Source: Myxococcales bacterium
GTDB lineage: Bacteria > Myxococcota_A > Polyangia > Palsa-1104
Length of the DNA: 64,000 bases
Reading direction: 5' to 3'
Assembly (NCBI GenBank): GCA_003170275.1
Contig: PNAM01000030.1
Coordinates: forward strand, 1-64,000
Position numbers and translations under genes: made by a program. Positions 49,283 through 58,794 of the stretch are shown one piece after another. A model generated the notes under the pieces. It was not told the DNA's origin. It saw only the letters and a list, made by a program, of their open reading frames with translations, and made no database searches. Each line of letters starts with the position of its first letter. The first letter of the stretch is position 1.

Positions 49283-50062
49283 TCAGCCGAACTTGGCCAA
49301 GATTCCTTCGCGGTGGAACCAGCGCGCCGCCAAGCGCAACAAGATCGCATCGACCCACAACATCACCACCGCGGTGCCCAGCCAGAAGCGCCAGCCGAGC
49401 AGGATGCCGCGCGCCAGCTGCACCAGCACCGCGCCCAGGATCGGCAGCACCAGCAGCGACGAGAACTGATGTGCGGCGCGGGGATCGCGCACGCGCGCCG
49501 AGACCAGCACGGTCAGCGTGTTGGATCCGAACGCGAGCAGCGGCGCGACCAGCAGCACGGCGATCAACCACTCCGCGTTGGGCGGCGCCACCGCGCGGCC
49601 CTCGGGCGGCAGGTAGGTGCGCAAGAGCGCGCAGGTGACGCCGAAGGTGGTCCAGGTCGCCAACAGCGCCGGTAGGAACGCGGCCAGGCACTTGCCCGTC
49701 AACAGCTCACCGACGCGAATCGGCGTGGCCAGCACCGGCTCGAGCGTGCGCAGCTGCTTCTCGCCGACCACGCTGTACGCGGAGATCAGCGCGGGGATGA
49801 TCGCCGGCACCGCCAGGAACACGCCGAGGAGCTGCTTCATGAGCACGAACAACATCACCTGGCGAGGCAGCAGATGCGCCGGCGCCTGGCCGAGCAGCGG
49901 CTGTACGTCGGACGCGGTGATCTCGGCGCGCGCGGTGGTCAACGCCGCGAACACCGCGCCCATGCACAAGAACAGCGGCAGCGCGGCGGTCGAGACCAAC
50001 AGAAAGCGGTTCTCGCGCAGCTCGCGCCATTCGCGCTTGAGCACGATCCAGGTGCGCCTCAC
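49283..50062 (-). CDS. ABC-2 type exporter permease
   Basis: A 259-residue integral membrane protein with a GTG start overlapping the ATPase stop. It has an N-terminal cytoplasmic helix (VLKREWRELRENR), then about six hydrophobic segments (FLLVSTAALPLFLCMGAVFAAL; VFLAVPAIIPALISAYSVV; CLAAFLPALLATWTTFGVTCALL; WLIAVLLVAPLLAFGS). The GEKQLRTLEPVLATPIRVGELLTGK motif is typical of ABC-2 permeases. The substrate is unknown. Confidence 0.85.
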   Translation of the reverse strand: MRRTWIVLKREWRELRENRFLLVSTAALPLFLCMGAVFAALTTARAEITASDVQPLLGQAPAHLLPRQVMLFVLMKQLLGVFLAVPAIIPALISAYSVVGEKQLRTLEPVLATPIRVGELLTGKCLAAFLPALLATWTTFGVTCALLRTYLPPEGRAVAPPNAEWLIAVLLVAPLLAFGSNTLTVLVSARVRDPRAAHQFSSLLVLPILGAVLVQLARGILLGWRFWLGTAVVMLWVDAILLRLAARWFHREGILAKFG

Positions 50063-50967
50063 GAAGCGCTCCCGGGGGCGAGCAGCTCGAAGTAGCGCGC
50101 CTCGAGCGTGCCGCGCTCGGGCCGCACGTAGACGATGCCGGCGCCCGCCTCGACCAGCGCGCGCACGATCGCCGGATGGTGCGCCTCGTCGCTGGCAAAC
50201 GAGAGCACCGGCCCGCTCGCCAGCACGTCGACGCCCGCCAGGCGCGCCACCAACGGAACGAACGGCGCCGCGTCGGCGGTCAGCGTGATCGCGGTGCGTC
50301 CTTCGGAGTGCTTCACGTTCTCGACCGCCAGCACGCGCCCGCGCAGGAACGCCACGCGATCGCACAGCCGCTCCGCCTCGTCGAGGTGATGCGTGCACAG
50401 CACCACGGTGCGATTCTGCGCCACGCACTCGCGGATCAGGTCGCGCACGGTGCGCGTCGATTCCGGATCCAGCCCCGAGGTCGGCTCGTCCAGGAAGAGC
50501 AGCTCCGGCTCGTGCACCAGCGCGCGCGCCAGCGCCAGCTTCTGCCGCATCCCCGTGGAGAACCCACCCACCGGCTGATCTCGCCGATCCCACAGATCGA
50601 AGCGCTTGAGCCACGGCTCGATCCGCGCGCGCGCCACCCGCTCGCGCAGATCGTACAGCTCGGCGAAGAACAACAGGTTCTCCATCGCCGAGAGCCGCGG
50701 GTACAGCCCCGGCACCTCGGTGAGCAGGCCGACCTTCTTGCGGATCGCGTCGTCCTCACGGCCGAGCACGTGGCCGCACACCTCGGCCTGCCCGCCCGAC
50801 GGCTCGAGCAGCGCGGTGAGCAGGCGCACCGTGGTGGTCTTGCCGGCGCCGTTGGGCCCGAGCAGCGCCAGCGCCGAGCCGCGCGGCACCTCGAGCGAAA
50901 GATCTTCGACCGCCACGGCCGCGCCGAAGCGCTTGGCGAGCCCGCGCGCGGCGATCGCCAACGTCAC
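50059..50967 (-). CDS. ABC transporter ATP-binding protein
   Basis: A 302-residue ATPase partner of the permease. Walker A GPNGAGKTTTVRLL (about 39-52), Q-loop, signature VGGFSTGMRQKLALARALVH, Walker B LLFLDEPTSGLDPE and H-switch CTHHLDEAERL are intact. The C-terminal region after residue 215 is the usual ABC-2 regulatory domain. The GTG start overlaps the stop of the flippase-like gene (GTGA), and its own stop overlaps the permease start. The pair resembles multidrug or polysaccharide exporters. Confidence 0.92.
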   Translation of the reverse strand: MTLAIAARGLAKRFGAAVAVEDLSLEVPRGSALALLGPNGAGKTTTVRLLTALLEPSGGQAEVCGHVLGREDDAIRKKVGLLTEVPGLYPRLSAMENLLFFAELYDLRERVARARIEPWLKRFDLWDRRDQPVGGFSTGMRQKLALARALVHEPELLFLDEPTSGLDPESTRTVRDLIRECVAQNRTVVLCTHHLDEAERLCDRVAFLRGRVLAVENVKHSEGRTAITLTADAAPFVPLVARLAGVDVLASGPVLSFASDEAHHPAIVRALVEAGAGIVYVRPERGTLEARYFELLAPGSAS

Positions 50968-51947
50968 TTCTCGGCTCCGATGGTCGCCAGATCGACGGCC
51001 GACTTCTTGCGCACCAGCAGCACCGCGACCACGCCGATCGCCACCGCGAACCACAACGTGCACAAGCGCGTCACGAACGTGGCGGCGGTCGCGCGCGGTC
51101 GCGCCACGCCGTGCGCCAGGCTCACCAGCAGGCCCACCATGCCGCCCTCCTGCACCAGGAGACCGCCCGGCAAGAACGACAACGCGCCCGCGATGGTCAT
51201 CGCCGCGTAGATGAACGTGCACAGCCGCAGCGACGCCTCCGCTCCCGGAAAGCCGCGCAGCACCACCCAGAACGCGACGCACTCGGCGGACCACGCCGCG
51301 AGCGACAGCGCGGTCGCCAGCGTGAGCGGCAGCGGCCGGACCAGCTCGGCCATCGCGCTGTAAAACTCGCGCAACTTGGGTGCCGCGCGCCCGACGGCCG
51401 GCAGCCGCGCCGCCAGATCGATCACCCAGTGCGCCAGCGTACGCGAAGAAGCGAACACCAGGAATAGCGCCACCAATCCGACCGCCGCGTAGAGCAGCCG
51501 CATCCCGCCGCCCAGCACGCCGACGCCGCCCAGCGCGAGCGCCGTCAGCGCGATCAGATCGGTGACCCGCTCGGCGACCACGATCGGCGCGGTGCGCGCC
51601 ATCGGAATGCCGTGCGTCTCGCGCAACAGGAACGACTTGAGCACCTCGCCGACCTTGCCGGGCGTGACCGTCAGCGAAAATCCGGCGAGAAAGATCTTCA
51701 GCGAATCGCCGAGCGGAATGCGTATCTCGAGGCGCCGCAAGTACAGCTCCCACTTGGCGAAGCGCAGGGCGTAGTTGAGCGACGCCAGCCCGAGCGCCGC
51801 CGCCGCCGCGCGCCACGAGAACGCCGCCAGCTCGGCGCCCACGTCGCGCGCCCCGACGTAGCAGGCGATCGCCACGTACACCGCCGCGCCACCCGCCGCC
51901 GACAGCGTGAGCGCGCGTCCGAGCGATCCCCGCCGCGCCGCGCTCAA
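50964..51947 (-). CDS. UPF0104/LPG-flippase-like membrane protein
   Basis: A 327-residue integral membrane protein of the lysylphosphatidylglycerol synthase transmembrane-region (UPF0104/YbhN) family. ALRFAKWELYLRRLEIRIPLGDSLKIFLAGFSLTVTPGKVGEVLKSFLLRE is the signature region, and LSFLPGGLLVQEGGMVGLL is a second conserved block. There are about eight helices. The start is taken as TTG overlapping the DUF362 stop (TTGA). The family is linked to lipid flipping or export. It is co-directional with the ABC exporter. Confidence 0.82.
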   Translation of the reverse strand: MSAARRGSLGRALTLSAAGGAAVYVAIACYVGARDVGAELAAFSWRAAAAALGLASLNYALRFAKWELYLRRLEIRIPLGDSLKIFLAGFSLTVTPGKVGEVLKSFLLRETHGIPMARTAPIVVAERVTDLIALTALALGGVGVLGGGMRLLYAAVGLVALFLVFASSRTLAHWVIDLAARLPAVGRAAPKLREFYSAMAELVRPLPLTLATALSLAAWSAECVAFWVVLRGFPGAEASLRLCTFIYAAMTIAGALSFLPGGLLVQEGGMVGLLVSLAHGVARPRATAATFVTRLCTLWFAVAIGVVAVLLVRKKSAVDLATIGAEK

Positions 51948-53098
51948 GCCCGCGGGCGCTGCGCTTTGGTCGATCCCGCCAGGTGCGCCGCCGCGATCAT
52001 CGGGCCGCGCGAGTACTGCTCGAACAGCTTGCCCCAATGGGTCGAGCGCCGCCACTGCTCGAAGATCTTCTTGTCGTTGAACGGCCAGCGAAAGTAGTCG
52101 TGATAGACCTCGGACGCGGCGATGAACACGTTCACCAGCGGCGTGTGAAAGAACAGCTTCTGGAAGCGCTTGAGCGGCCCGAACCAGATCAGATCGCCGC
52201 CGCCCAGCCGCACCAGGTTCTTGCCCACCTTGAACTTCCAGTTCTCGCGCGAGATGTCCTCACCGACGATCTCGATGTTCTCCATCCGTCCGTTGCCGAG
52301 CCCATCGTCGTCGGCGAAGCGGATGTAATCGAGCGTCATCGGATCGAAGCCCATCATCTTCGCCGCCACCGCGTCGATGGCCACCTGGTCCTCGGACGCC
52401 AGCATGTAGTCCTTGATCACCGGATACATGGTGCGCGGCCCCGGCCCGTTGCCGGCGGTCGTCCCGTCCATGATCGCGAACAGCCCGGAGTGGATCTCCT
52501 TCTGGATCGCCAGCAGATCGACCAGCGTCTCGTGGATCCACGAGTGCGTGTAGTGACGATGCAGGTTGAGCAACCCGCCGAACGCGTTCTTCATGGCGCC
52601 GGTGGTGGTGGTGTAGATGTGGCACTTCATGGTCGGCAGATGGACGATGTTCTTGTCGAAGAAATAATCCGGGACCTGGATGCCCTCGGGAAAGATCTTG
52701 TCGAGCACGCGCATGCGCGCCTTGGGCTGGTAGGTCACCCACTTGATGTCCTCTTCCTTGAAGTTGAACAGGACCGGGATGTCGTACGCCTTGAAGATCG
52801 GCACGTAGTGGTTCAGGTCTTCGCCCTTGAACGCGTCGGTGACGACCGTCTTGTTCTGCACGCACGAGATGTCGGGGAACCCCAGCTTGCGCAGCGCCAG
52901 GATGGTGCCCTCGAGCTGCCACGGCGTGGTGTTGGCCGCCGGGAACGGGTAGTGCCAGGAGATATTGTCCTTTAGAATGGTCGTATGACCGGGGGCGAGC
53001 GCCTGTTTCATGCCGCCGAGCTCGCAGACGCGCTGCACGTCTTCGAGAATGGTTTCGGGCCGCACCTTGATGACCGCGACCGTGCTGCGCTTTGCCAT
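51944..53098 (-). CDS. DUF362-domain protein
   Basis: A 384-residue protein of the DUF362 family: VAVIKVRPETILEDVQRVCELGG at the N-terminus, DNISWHYPFPAANTTPWQLEGTILALRKLG, KNIVHLPTMKCHIYTTTTGAMKNAFGGLLNLHRHYTH and ASEDQVAIDAVAAKMMGFDP. No Fe-S ferredoxin segment is attached. The biochemical role of DUF362 is not established. It is first in a minus-strand run and 111 nt from the divergent GH31 gene. Confidence 0.82.
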   Translation of the reverse strand: MAKRSTVAVIKVRPETILEDVQRVCELGGMKQALAPGHTTILKDNISWHYPFPAANTTPWQLEGTILALRKLGFPDISCVQNKTVVTDAFKGEDLNHYVPIFKAYDIPVLFNFKEEDIKWVTYQPKARMRVLDKIFPEGIQVPDYFFDKNIVHLPTMKCHIYTTTTGAMKNAFGGLLNLHRHYTHSWIHETLVDLLAIQKEIHSGLFAIMDGTTAGNGPGPRTMYPVIKDYMLASEDQVAIDAVAAKMMGFDPMTLDYIRFADDDGLGNGRMENIEIVGEDISRENWKFKVGKNLVRLGGGDLIWFGPLKRFQKLFFHTPLVNVFIAASEVYHDYFRWPFNDKKIFEQWRRSTHWGKLFEQYSRGPMIAAAHLAGSTKAQRPRA

Positions 53099-53209
53099 GC
53101 GTGGAATCTACCTCGCCTTTGGGGGGAGTCAAACGATCAACGCGCCCGTCGGCGATTTGTTCCCGGTCGCATGTTGACAGTGTAAACAATCGGAGGTTTG
53201 ATCCAGCCG

Positions 53210-55741
53210 ATGAACCGTCCCGCGTGTCTCTTGTTGCTGATCTTGCTGCCCGGAGCCGGCTGTAGCGATCCCTTGCCGTGCGCGTCCGGCAACCCCGAGG
53301 CCGGCTACACGCTGGCCGGCGCCGGCATCACGGTCGAGGTCACGCGCAGCCCGTATCGCTACTTGGTCAAGGACGCCACCGGCGCGGTCGTGCTCAGCTC
53401 CGCCGGCGCGGGCAAGAAGGACGGTTACGGCACGGTCGGCTGGACCAACGGCCAGCTGTTCTGGGGCAACAACGTCTCGCCCGGCTACTTCACCTTCGAC
53501 ACCAACCTGGAGCCGTGGCGCGACGACTGGACCGTGGTCGCGGCGTCGCAGCCGAACGCGACCTCGCTCGAGATCACGCTCGCGCAAGCCGGCGATCCGG
53601 CGTGCATCCACCAGGTGTACTCGCTGCGCGCGTCCACGCTGCGCGTCGAGACCCGCTACGATGGCAAGCAGGCGCCGCGCGCGTGGTCGGTCGGCTTCTC
53701 GACCCCGCCCGACGAAGCGTTCCTCGGCTTCGGCGAGCGCTACAACCAGGTCGATCAACGCGGGCTCACGCTCTACTCGTGGGCCGAAGAGGGCGGCTTG
53801 GGCCGCGCCGAGAACGTGCCCAAGGGACCGACCAACCCGTGGCCGAGCGGCGAGACCATGACCTATTACCCGGTGCCGTTCTTCCTCTCGTCGAAGGGCT
53901 ACGGCTTCTGGCTCGACTCGACCTGGCGCAACGAGTTCAACCTGGCCAGCGAGCGCGCCGATGCGTGGCGCGTGTGGGACATCGGCCCGACGCTGGCGTA
54001 CGAGGTCTACGTGCCGATCCCCGCCGACACGCGGCCGTGGCCACAGCAGATCGTCGATCTGTTCACCGCCACCACCGGCCGGCCGATGATCCCGCCCGAC
54101 TGGTCGTTCGGCCCGCGCCGGCGCATCAACCGCAACGCGATGGTCGGTGGCGTGCTCGAGACGCAGGCCATGCGCACGGCCGGCCTGGCGCTCACCTCCG
54201 CCGACGACGCGCTGCACTTTCTGCCCGCCGGCTCCGAGATCGGCAACGAGGCCGACATCGCCGCGTGGACCCAGGCCAACCAGGCGCTCGGCGTGCGCGC
54301 CATCGGCTACTACAACCCGTACGTCTCGAAAGATCCGAGCGCGCTCGATGCGCTCGCCGCGCAGGGCCTCGCCAACAATTGGTTCCTGCGCACTGCCGAC
54401 GGCTCGCCCTCGGTGGTGTGGCTGATCAGCGGCAGCTTTCTCAACCTGTACACCTACGACGTGACCAACGCGGACGCGGTCGGAAGCTTCACCTCGCAAT
54501 TCCAGCACGCCTTCGATCTCGGCTACTCCGGCTGGATGTACGACTTCGGCGAATACGTGCAGCCCGACGTGGTCGCCTCGAACGGCATGACCGGCGAGCA
54601 GTTTCACAACCTGTTCCCGGTGCTCTACGACAAGGCGGGCCACGACGCGCTCGAGGCCGGCCCGCACAAGGGCGACTGGTACTTCTTCGCGCGCTCCGGC
54701 TACACCGGCTCCTCGCAGTACGTGCCGGTGGTGTGGTCGGGCGATCCCGACGCCAGCTTCGACGACGCCAACGGCTTGCCGGCGATGGTGCGCGCCGGGG
54801 TCAACATGGGCCTGTCGGGCGTGCCGCACTGGGGCTCGGACATCGGCGGCTACAAGTGCTCGGGCGGCGGCTACGCGTCGGCCGACGGCGAGCTGCTCAC
54901 CCGCTGGATCGAGTTCGGCGCGCTCGGCTCGGACATGCACGACGAGGACTCGTGCGCGGCGGCGCCCGACACCGGCATGAAGGCGACCATCTGGTCCTCG
55001 ACGGACGCCCAGGCGGCGTGGAAGACCTACGCGCGCCTGCACACGCGCTTGTTCCCCTATCTGCGCTCGCTCGCCGACGATGCCCACGCCACCGGCGCGC
55101 CGACCATGCGCGCGATGTTCTTCGAGCATCCCGAGCCCGAGTTCGCCTCCGTCGACGACACCTATTACCTCGGTCCGGCGCTGCTGGTCGCGCCGGTGGT
55201 GCAGCGCGGCGCGCGAACCCGCACGGTTCACTTTCCGGCCGGCCACTACCTCGACTTCCAGGCGCCGCCGGTCTTGCGCACCGGCCCCGCGCAGCTCGAG
55301 ATCGACGCCCCGCTCGATCGCCTGCCGCTGTTCTTGCGCGAAGGCCAGCTGGTGCCGCTGCTCGATCCGACCATCGACACGCTTGCCGAGGAGAACGATC
55401 CGATCATCATCGGACCGGCCGACGTGGCGACCGTCTACGACGTGGTCGGCTTGCTCACGCCCTCGGCGGGCCACGCCGCGTTCGCGCTCTCCGACGGGGG
55501 CAAGCTCGCCGCCACCTGGTCCGGCGCGTTCCAGCCGCCGTCTTCGCCGCAGGCTGTCAGCGAAGCCGAGCTCGGCACCTGCGCCGCCTGCTGGCTCATG
55601 GACTCGCTGCCCGCCCTCCTGCCCGACCGGGTGATCCGCGTGCGGGTGAGCGCGAGCGGCGACGTCACCGCCGGCGGCCTGGCGCTCTCGGCGCAGTCGG
55701 CGCGCCGGATCCGCTGGGACCTATATCTGGTCGAGCCTTGA
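53210..55741 (+). CDS. GH31-family glycoside hydrolase, lipoprotein
   Basis: An 843-residue secreted alpha-glycosidase. The ATG at 53210 gives a lipoprotein signal MNRPACLLLLILLPGAGC with Cys at 18; CGGAGG lies 13 nt upstream. An N-terminal GH31 beta domain ends near residue 250. The catalytic barrel contains GWMYDFGEYVQPD with the nucleophile Asp, RSGYTGSSQYVPVVWSGDPDASFDD and HWGSDIGGYKCS with the acid/base Asp. The C-terminal beta regions follow (YLGPALLVAPVVQRGA). The DFGEYV form is reminiscent of the YihQ-like branch of GH31, but the sugar cannot be stated. Confidence 0.9.
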   Translation: MNRPACLLLLILLPGAGCSDPLPCASGNPEAGYTLAGAGITVEVTRSPYRYLVKDATGAVVLSSAGAGKKDGYGTVGWTNGQLFWGNNVSPGYFTFDTNLEPWRDDWTVVAASQPNATSLEITLAQAGDPACIHQVYSLRASTLRVETRYDGKQAPRAWSVGFSTPPDEAFLGFGERYNQVDQRGLTLYSWAEEGGLGRAENVPKGPTNPWPSGETMTYYPVPFFLSSKGYGFWLDSTWRNEFNLASERADAWRVWDIGPTLAYEVYVPIPADTRPWPQQIVDLFTATTGRPMIPPDWSFGPRRRINRNAMVGGVLETQAMRTAGLALTSADDALHFLPAGSEIGNEADIAAWTQANQALGVRAIGYYNPYVSKDPSALDALAAQGLANNWFLRTADGSPSVVWLISGSFLNLYTYDVTNADAVGSFTSQFQHAFDLGYSGWMYDFGEYVQPDVVASNGMTGEQFHNLFPVLYDKAGHDALEAGPHKGDWYFFARSGYTGSSQYVPVVWSGDPDASFDDANGLPAMVRAGVNMGLSGVPHWGSDIGGYKCSGGGYASADGELLTRWIEFGALGSDMHDEDSCAAAPDTGMKATIWSSTDAQAAWKTYARLHTRLFPYLRSLADDAHATGAPTMRAMFFEHPEPEFASVDDTYYLGPALLVAPVVQRGARTRTVHFPAGHYLDFQAPPVLRTGPAQLEIDAPLDRLPLFLREGQLVPLLDPTIDTLAEENDPIIIGPADVATVYDVVGLLTPSAGHAAFALSDGGKLAATWSGAFQPPSSPQAVSEAELGTCAACWLMDSLPALLPDRVIRVRVSASGDVTAGGLALSAQSARRIRWDLYLVEP

Positions 55742-55775
55742 CGCCCCCCGCCCCCGCGGGCTAGCGTGGGAGGTC

Positions 55776-56168
55776 ATGGCGCAGAAAAAGCCTACCATTC
55801 TCGTCGCTGACGACGATCCGCAGATCCTCACCATGCTCGGCATTCGCTTGTCCAAGCGCGGCTACCAGGTCTTGGAGGCCGCCGACGGTCTGCAGTGCCT
55901 CTCCAAGGCGCGCCAGCACAAGCCCGACGTCGTGCTGCTCGACGTGATGATGCCCGGCAAGAACGGCTGGGAAGTGGCCAAGGAGCTGCGCTCCGACGAG
56001 ACGCTGCGCGACGTGGGCATCGTCATGCTGACCGCCATCGGCGAGCGCGTGAACGAGATGACCTCGCCGCTCTACGGCGCCGATGCCTACGTCGACAAGC
56101 CCTTCGACTTCGAAGATCTGGAAAAGAAGATCAAGAAGGTCCTGGACGACCGCGCCAAAAAGTCCTGA
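55776..56168 (+). CDS. CheY-like response regulator
   Basis: A 130-residue stand-alone receiver: acidic pair in VADDDPQ (D12-D14), phospho-acceptor D56 in VVLLDVMMPGKNG, T/S switch at MLTAIGER and Lys in YVDKPFDFEDLEKKIKKVL. It has no output domain, so it must act by contact with another protein. No histidine kinase is nearby. The stop overlaps the next frame. Confidence 0.92.
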   Translation: MAQKKPTILVADDDPQILTMLGIRLSKRGYQVLEAADGLQCLSKARQHKPDVVLLDVMMPGKNGWEVAKELRSDETLRDVGIVMLTAIGERVNEMTSPLYGADAYVDKPFDFEDLEKKIKKVLDDRAKKS

Positions 56169-56191
56169 CGTCGCCGCTCACCCCCGATCTG

Positions 56192-57175
56192 TTGCTCGGA
56201 CTCCCCGCGCACCTGCGTGAGCGCCGCGAGCTTGCGCCGCTCTTGTACGGCAAGCTCGCCGCCCACGACCGGCTCGACGCGCTCTCCCCCGAGGCGCGCA
56301 CGATCGGCAAGCGCGCGTACCTCGGCTCGCTGGCGCGCAACCTGCGCATCCTCGGCCGCGCGCAGGAGATCCTCGACGGGGCCGAGGCCGCGGGCCTGCC
56401 GATCCTGCCGTACAAAGGCGTGCTGTTCGCCGAGGCGCTCTACGGAGATCCCGCGCTGCGCCCGATGGTCGATCTCGATCTGCTGGTGCGGCCGGCCGAC
56501 GTCGATCGCGCCGGGACGCTGATGCGCGCGCTAGGCTTCCGGCGCACCTTCGCCGATCAGCCGCGCTTTTCCCCGCACCACGCGCACGACGTCTCGTTCA
56601 CCGACGAGCACGACGCCGATCTGGTGGTCGAGGTGCACTACCGCCTGTACCACGAGCTCGGCGCCGACGCGACGGTCGAGCCGCTGTTCGAGCGCGCCAC
56701 CTCGACGATCTTGTTCGGCCGGCCTCGGCGCGTGCCCGCGTGGGACGATCACCTGCTCGCGGTCGCGGTGCACGCCGCCACGCACGCGTTCGGCGATCAA
56801 CCGATGTGGCCGTTCGACGTTGCGCTGCTGCTCGCGCGCTCGGGCGGCTTCGAGCGCGCGCTCGACGAGGCCGGGCGCCGCCGCGCCGGGGCGCCGTTCC
56901 GCGCCGCGCTGCGCCTGGCCGCGCGCCTGTTGCCGTCGCTGGTGGCCGCTCCCCCTGCGCGCCCCGGCGATCGCGTCCGCGACCTCCTGCTGGCGCAGAT
57001 CCTCGGCCCCGATCCGCTGGCCGCGCCGCCCGAGCGCGTGCGCTCGCTGCTCGCCCGCGCGGTGCTCACCGAACGCCCGCGCGACGCCGCGCGCGAGGTC
57101 GTGCGCAAGGCCGGCCTCAGGGCCGAAGAAGCCGCCGCCTGGTTGCGAGGCCGAGCAGCGCCACGCCCAGAATGA
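56192..57175 (+). CDS. Nucleotidyltransferase-fold protein (NTP_transf_5-like)
   Basis: A protein of about 327 residues. Seen: an N-terminal helical region (LLGLPAHLRERRELAPLLYGKLAAHDRL), then ILPYKGVLFAEALYGDPALRPMVDLDLLVRPADVDRAG, the signature of this family with the D-x-D metal site (VDLDLLV). Relatives occur in exopolysaccharide or capsule gene clusters. The start is uncertain: TTG 56192 is used, but CTG 56165, overlapping the receiver stop, is also in frame. It overlaps the convergent amidase gene by 59 nt. Confidence 0.78.
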   Translation: MLGLPAHLRERRELAPLLYGKLAAHDRLDALSPEARTIGKRAYLGSLARNLRILGRAQEILDGAEAAGLPILPYKGVLFAEALYGDPALRPMVDLDLLVRPADVDRAGTLMRALGFRRTFADQPRFSPHHAHDVSFTDEHDADLVVEVHYRLYHELGADATVEPLFERATSTILFGRPRRVPAWDDHLLAVAVHAATHAFGDQPMWPFDVALLLARSGGFERALDEAGRRRAGAPFRAALRLAARLLPSLVAAPPARPGDRVRDLLLAQILGPDPLAAPPERVRSLLARAVLTERPRDAAREVVRKAGLRAEEAAAWLRGRAAPRPE

Positions 57176-58679
57176 GCAGCCACGAGATCGGCGTCGTGCG
57201 GCCGCCCAGCGCCATCGAGCAGCCCGAGCTCGCGCCGTTGCCTTCGCTGGTCATCCCGCTTCCACCGCCGCCGCCGGGCGCGTAGACCGCGGCGCCGCCG
57301 ACGATCACGTTGTTCCCGCCGCCCGGATTCGGATTCATCGGGTCGGGCGTCGGATTGGGATCTGGAGTCATCGGATCGGGCGTCTTGTTGCACACGTCGT
57401 CGACGCCGATCGGCTGCGCGACGCAGCCCGCGGTGCAATGGTCGATCTCCACCTTGCCGCTCACGCAGCGCACCGCCTCGGTCTTGTCGGTGGTGCAGTT
57501 GAAGTGATCGTACGCGTCGTTGCAGGTGCAGCTGCCGCCCAGCATCTCCATGTACTGGCACCACTGCCAGTGCACGCCCGGGTCGGTGTGGTTGTCCGCG
57601 CCGCCGTAATTCGAGTCGGTCTCGCAGGTGTCGAGCGCCAGCGAGCAGGGCGGCGACGACTCGGCGATGGCGTTGCCGTTCGGCACCTGGTAGTGCCCGA
57701 AGATGTGCTGGCGATCGAGCGGGATGCTCCAGCGCGAGCGGATGCTCTTCACCAGTGCCGCGCTCTTTAGATACAGCGCGGTCTGGTACCCGTTCGGGTC
57801 GGCCGCGGTGCCGACGTGCTCGATGCCGACCGAGTGCTTGTTCACGTCGTAGTTTCCCGCGTGCCAGGTGGTGTCGGTCTCCGGCCGGAACTGCCCCACG
57901 CGCGAGCCGTCCGCGTCGACGATGTAGTGCACCGACTTGCCGGCGTCGTTCTGCAGCGTGGCCACGCTCCCCGCCCAGCCGCCCTCGGTGTCGTGAATCA
58001 CGATCGAGTTCACCGCCGCGTTGCCGTCGGGACGGCCGATGTCGCACTTGTTGGTGCAGCTGGTGGTGAACCAGAGCGCGCCGGGGAAATCGGGCGTGCC
58101 GTTGGCCGCCTCGCGGAACACCGACGGCGCCGGCAGCGCGACCTCCGGATGCGCGTCGATGATCACCTGCTCACCGCCGCGCGCCGGGAAGGATCCGCCC
58201 GCGCGCAGCACTTCCAGCACGTCGGCCGCGTACTCTTCCCGCGCGCCCACGCCGCTCATGCCGGACAGCTCCTCGAGCGCCGCCTGCCAGCTATTCAGAT
58301 CGCCGGCGTGCGCGCCACTCTGCCGGCCGAGCTCCGCCAACACGCGCGCGCCGGCCTCGGTGCCCAGATCGGTGTCGATGCGCAGCGCGGTCTCGTCCGT
58401 GCCCATCAGCTCGGCGCCGCGCTGAAGCGTGTTGAGCTTGCCATGACGCAGCTCGAGCACGCCGCCCACCGGCACGTCGTCGCCGATCTGCAGCACGCGC
58501 ACGCGGTCGAGGAGCAGGCCTCCTTCGACGGCCGCGATCGACAACATCAGATCGCGCGACACGCCGTTGCGCGCCGCCGCCTGTTCGACGCTCTGGGCCA
58601 CTGGACCCGATGGCGCGCGAGGCGCCACGCTCGAGCACCCCCCCACCATCGTCAAGATCAAAGCCAGGCGAGTCGTCAT
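57117..58679 (-). CDS. N-acetylmuramoyl-L-alanine amidase with MYXO-CTERM-like tail
   Basis: A 520-residue lipoprotein-type enzyme that should cleave the amide between MurNAc and the stem peptide. The ATG at 58679 gives MTTRLALILTMVGGC with Cys at 15. Residues about 25-165 resemble a lytic-transglycosylase-like helical domain (AAARNGVSRDLMLSIAAVEGGLL). The Amidase_2 domain follows: IVIHDTEGGWAG with a zinc His, TTWHAGNYDVNKHSVGIEH and NHTDPGVHWQW. A Pro/Asp/Asn-rich linker and Gly-rich stretch precede the C-terminal GCSMALGGRTTPISWLLILGVALLGLATRRR, which matches MYXO-CTERM surface-sorting signals. Confidence 0.88.
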   Translation of the reverse strand: MTTRLALILTMVGGCSSVAPRAPSGPVAQSVEQAAARNGVSRDLMLSIAAVEGGLLLDRVRVLQIGDDVPVGGVLELRHGKLNTLQRGAELMGTDETALRIDTDLGTEAGARVLAELGRQSGAHAGDLNSWQAALEELSGMSGVGAREEYAADVLEVLRAGGSFPARGGEQVIIDAHPEVALPAPSVFREAANGTPDFPGALWFTTSCTNKCDIGRPDGNAAVNSIVIHDTEGGWAGSVATLQNDAGKSVHYIVDADGSRVGQFRPETDTTWHAGNYDVNKHSVGIEHVGTAADPNGYQTALYLKSAALVKSIRSRWSIPLDRQHIFGHYQVPNGNAIAESSPPCSLALDTCETDSNYGGADNHTDPGVHWQWCQYMEMLGGSCTCNDAYDHFNCTTDKTEAVRCVSGKVEIDHCTAGCVAQPIGVDDVCNKTPDPMTPDPNPTPDPMNPNPGGGNNVIVGGAAVYAPGGGGGSGMTSEGNGASSGCSMALGGRTTPISWLLILGVALLGLATRRRLLRP

Positions 58680-58794
58680 GGGCGCCCGGTAGTGCATGGA
58701 CCATGCTACCCGAAAATCGTCCGTTTCTTCAACGAAGTCCAGATGTAGGGCGGGGTAGGTTGGTACCCGCGGTCCGCAGATCTGCAACCTCGAG

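Noticed and set aside
53278..55764. 828-residue frame overlapping the GH31 gene in another phase
   Set aside because: Arg/Ala-rich with no motif; GH31 is the coding frame.
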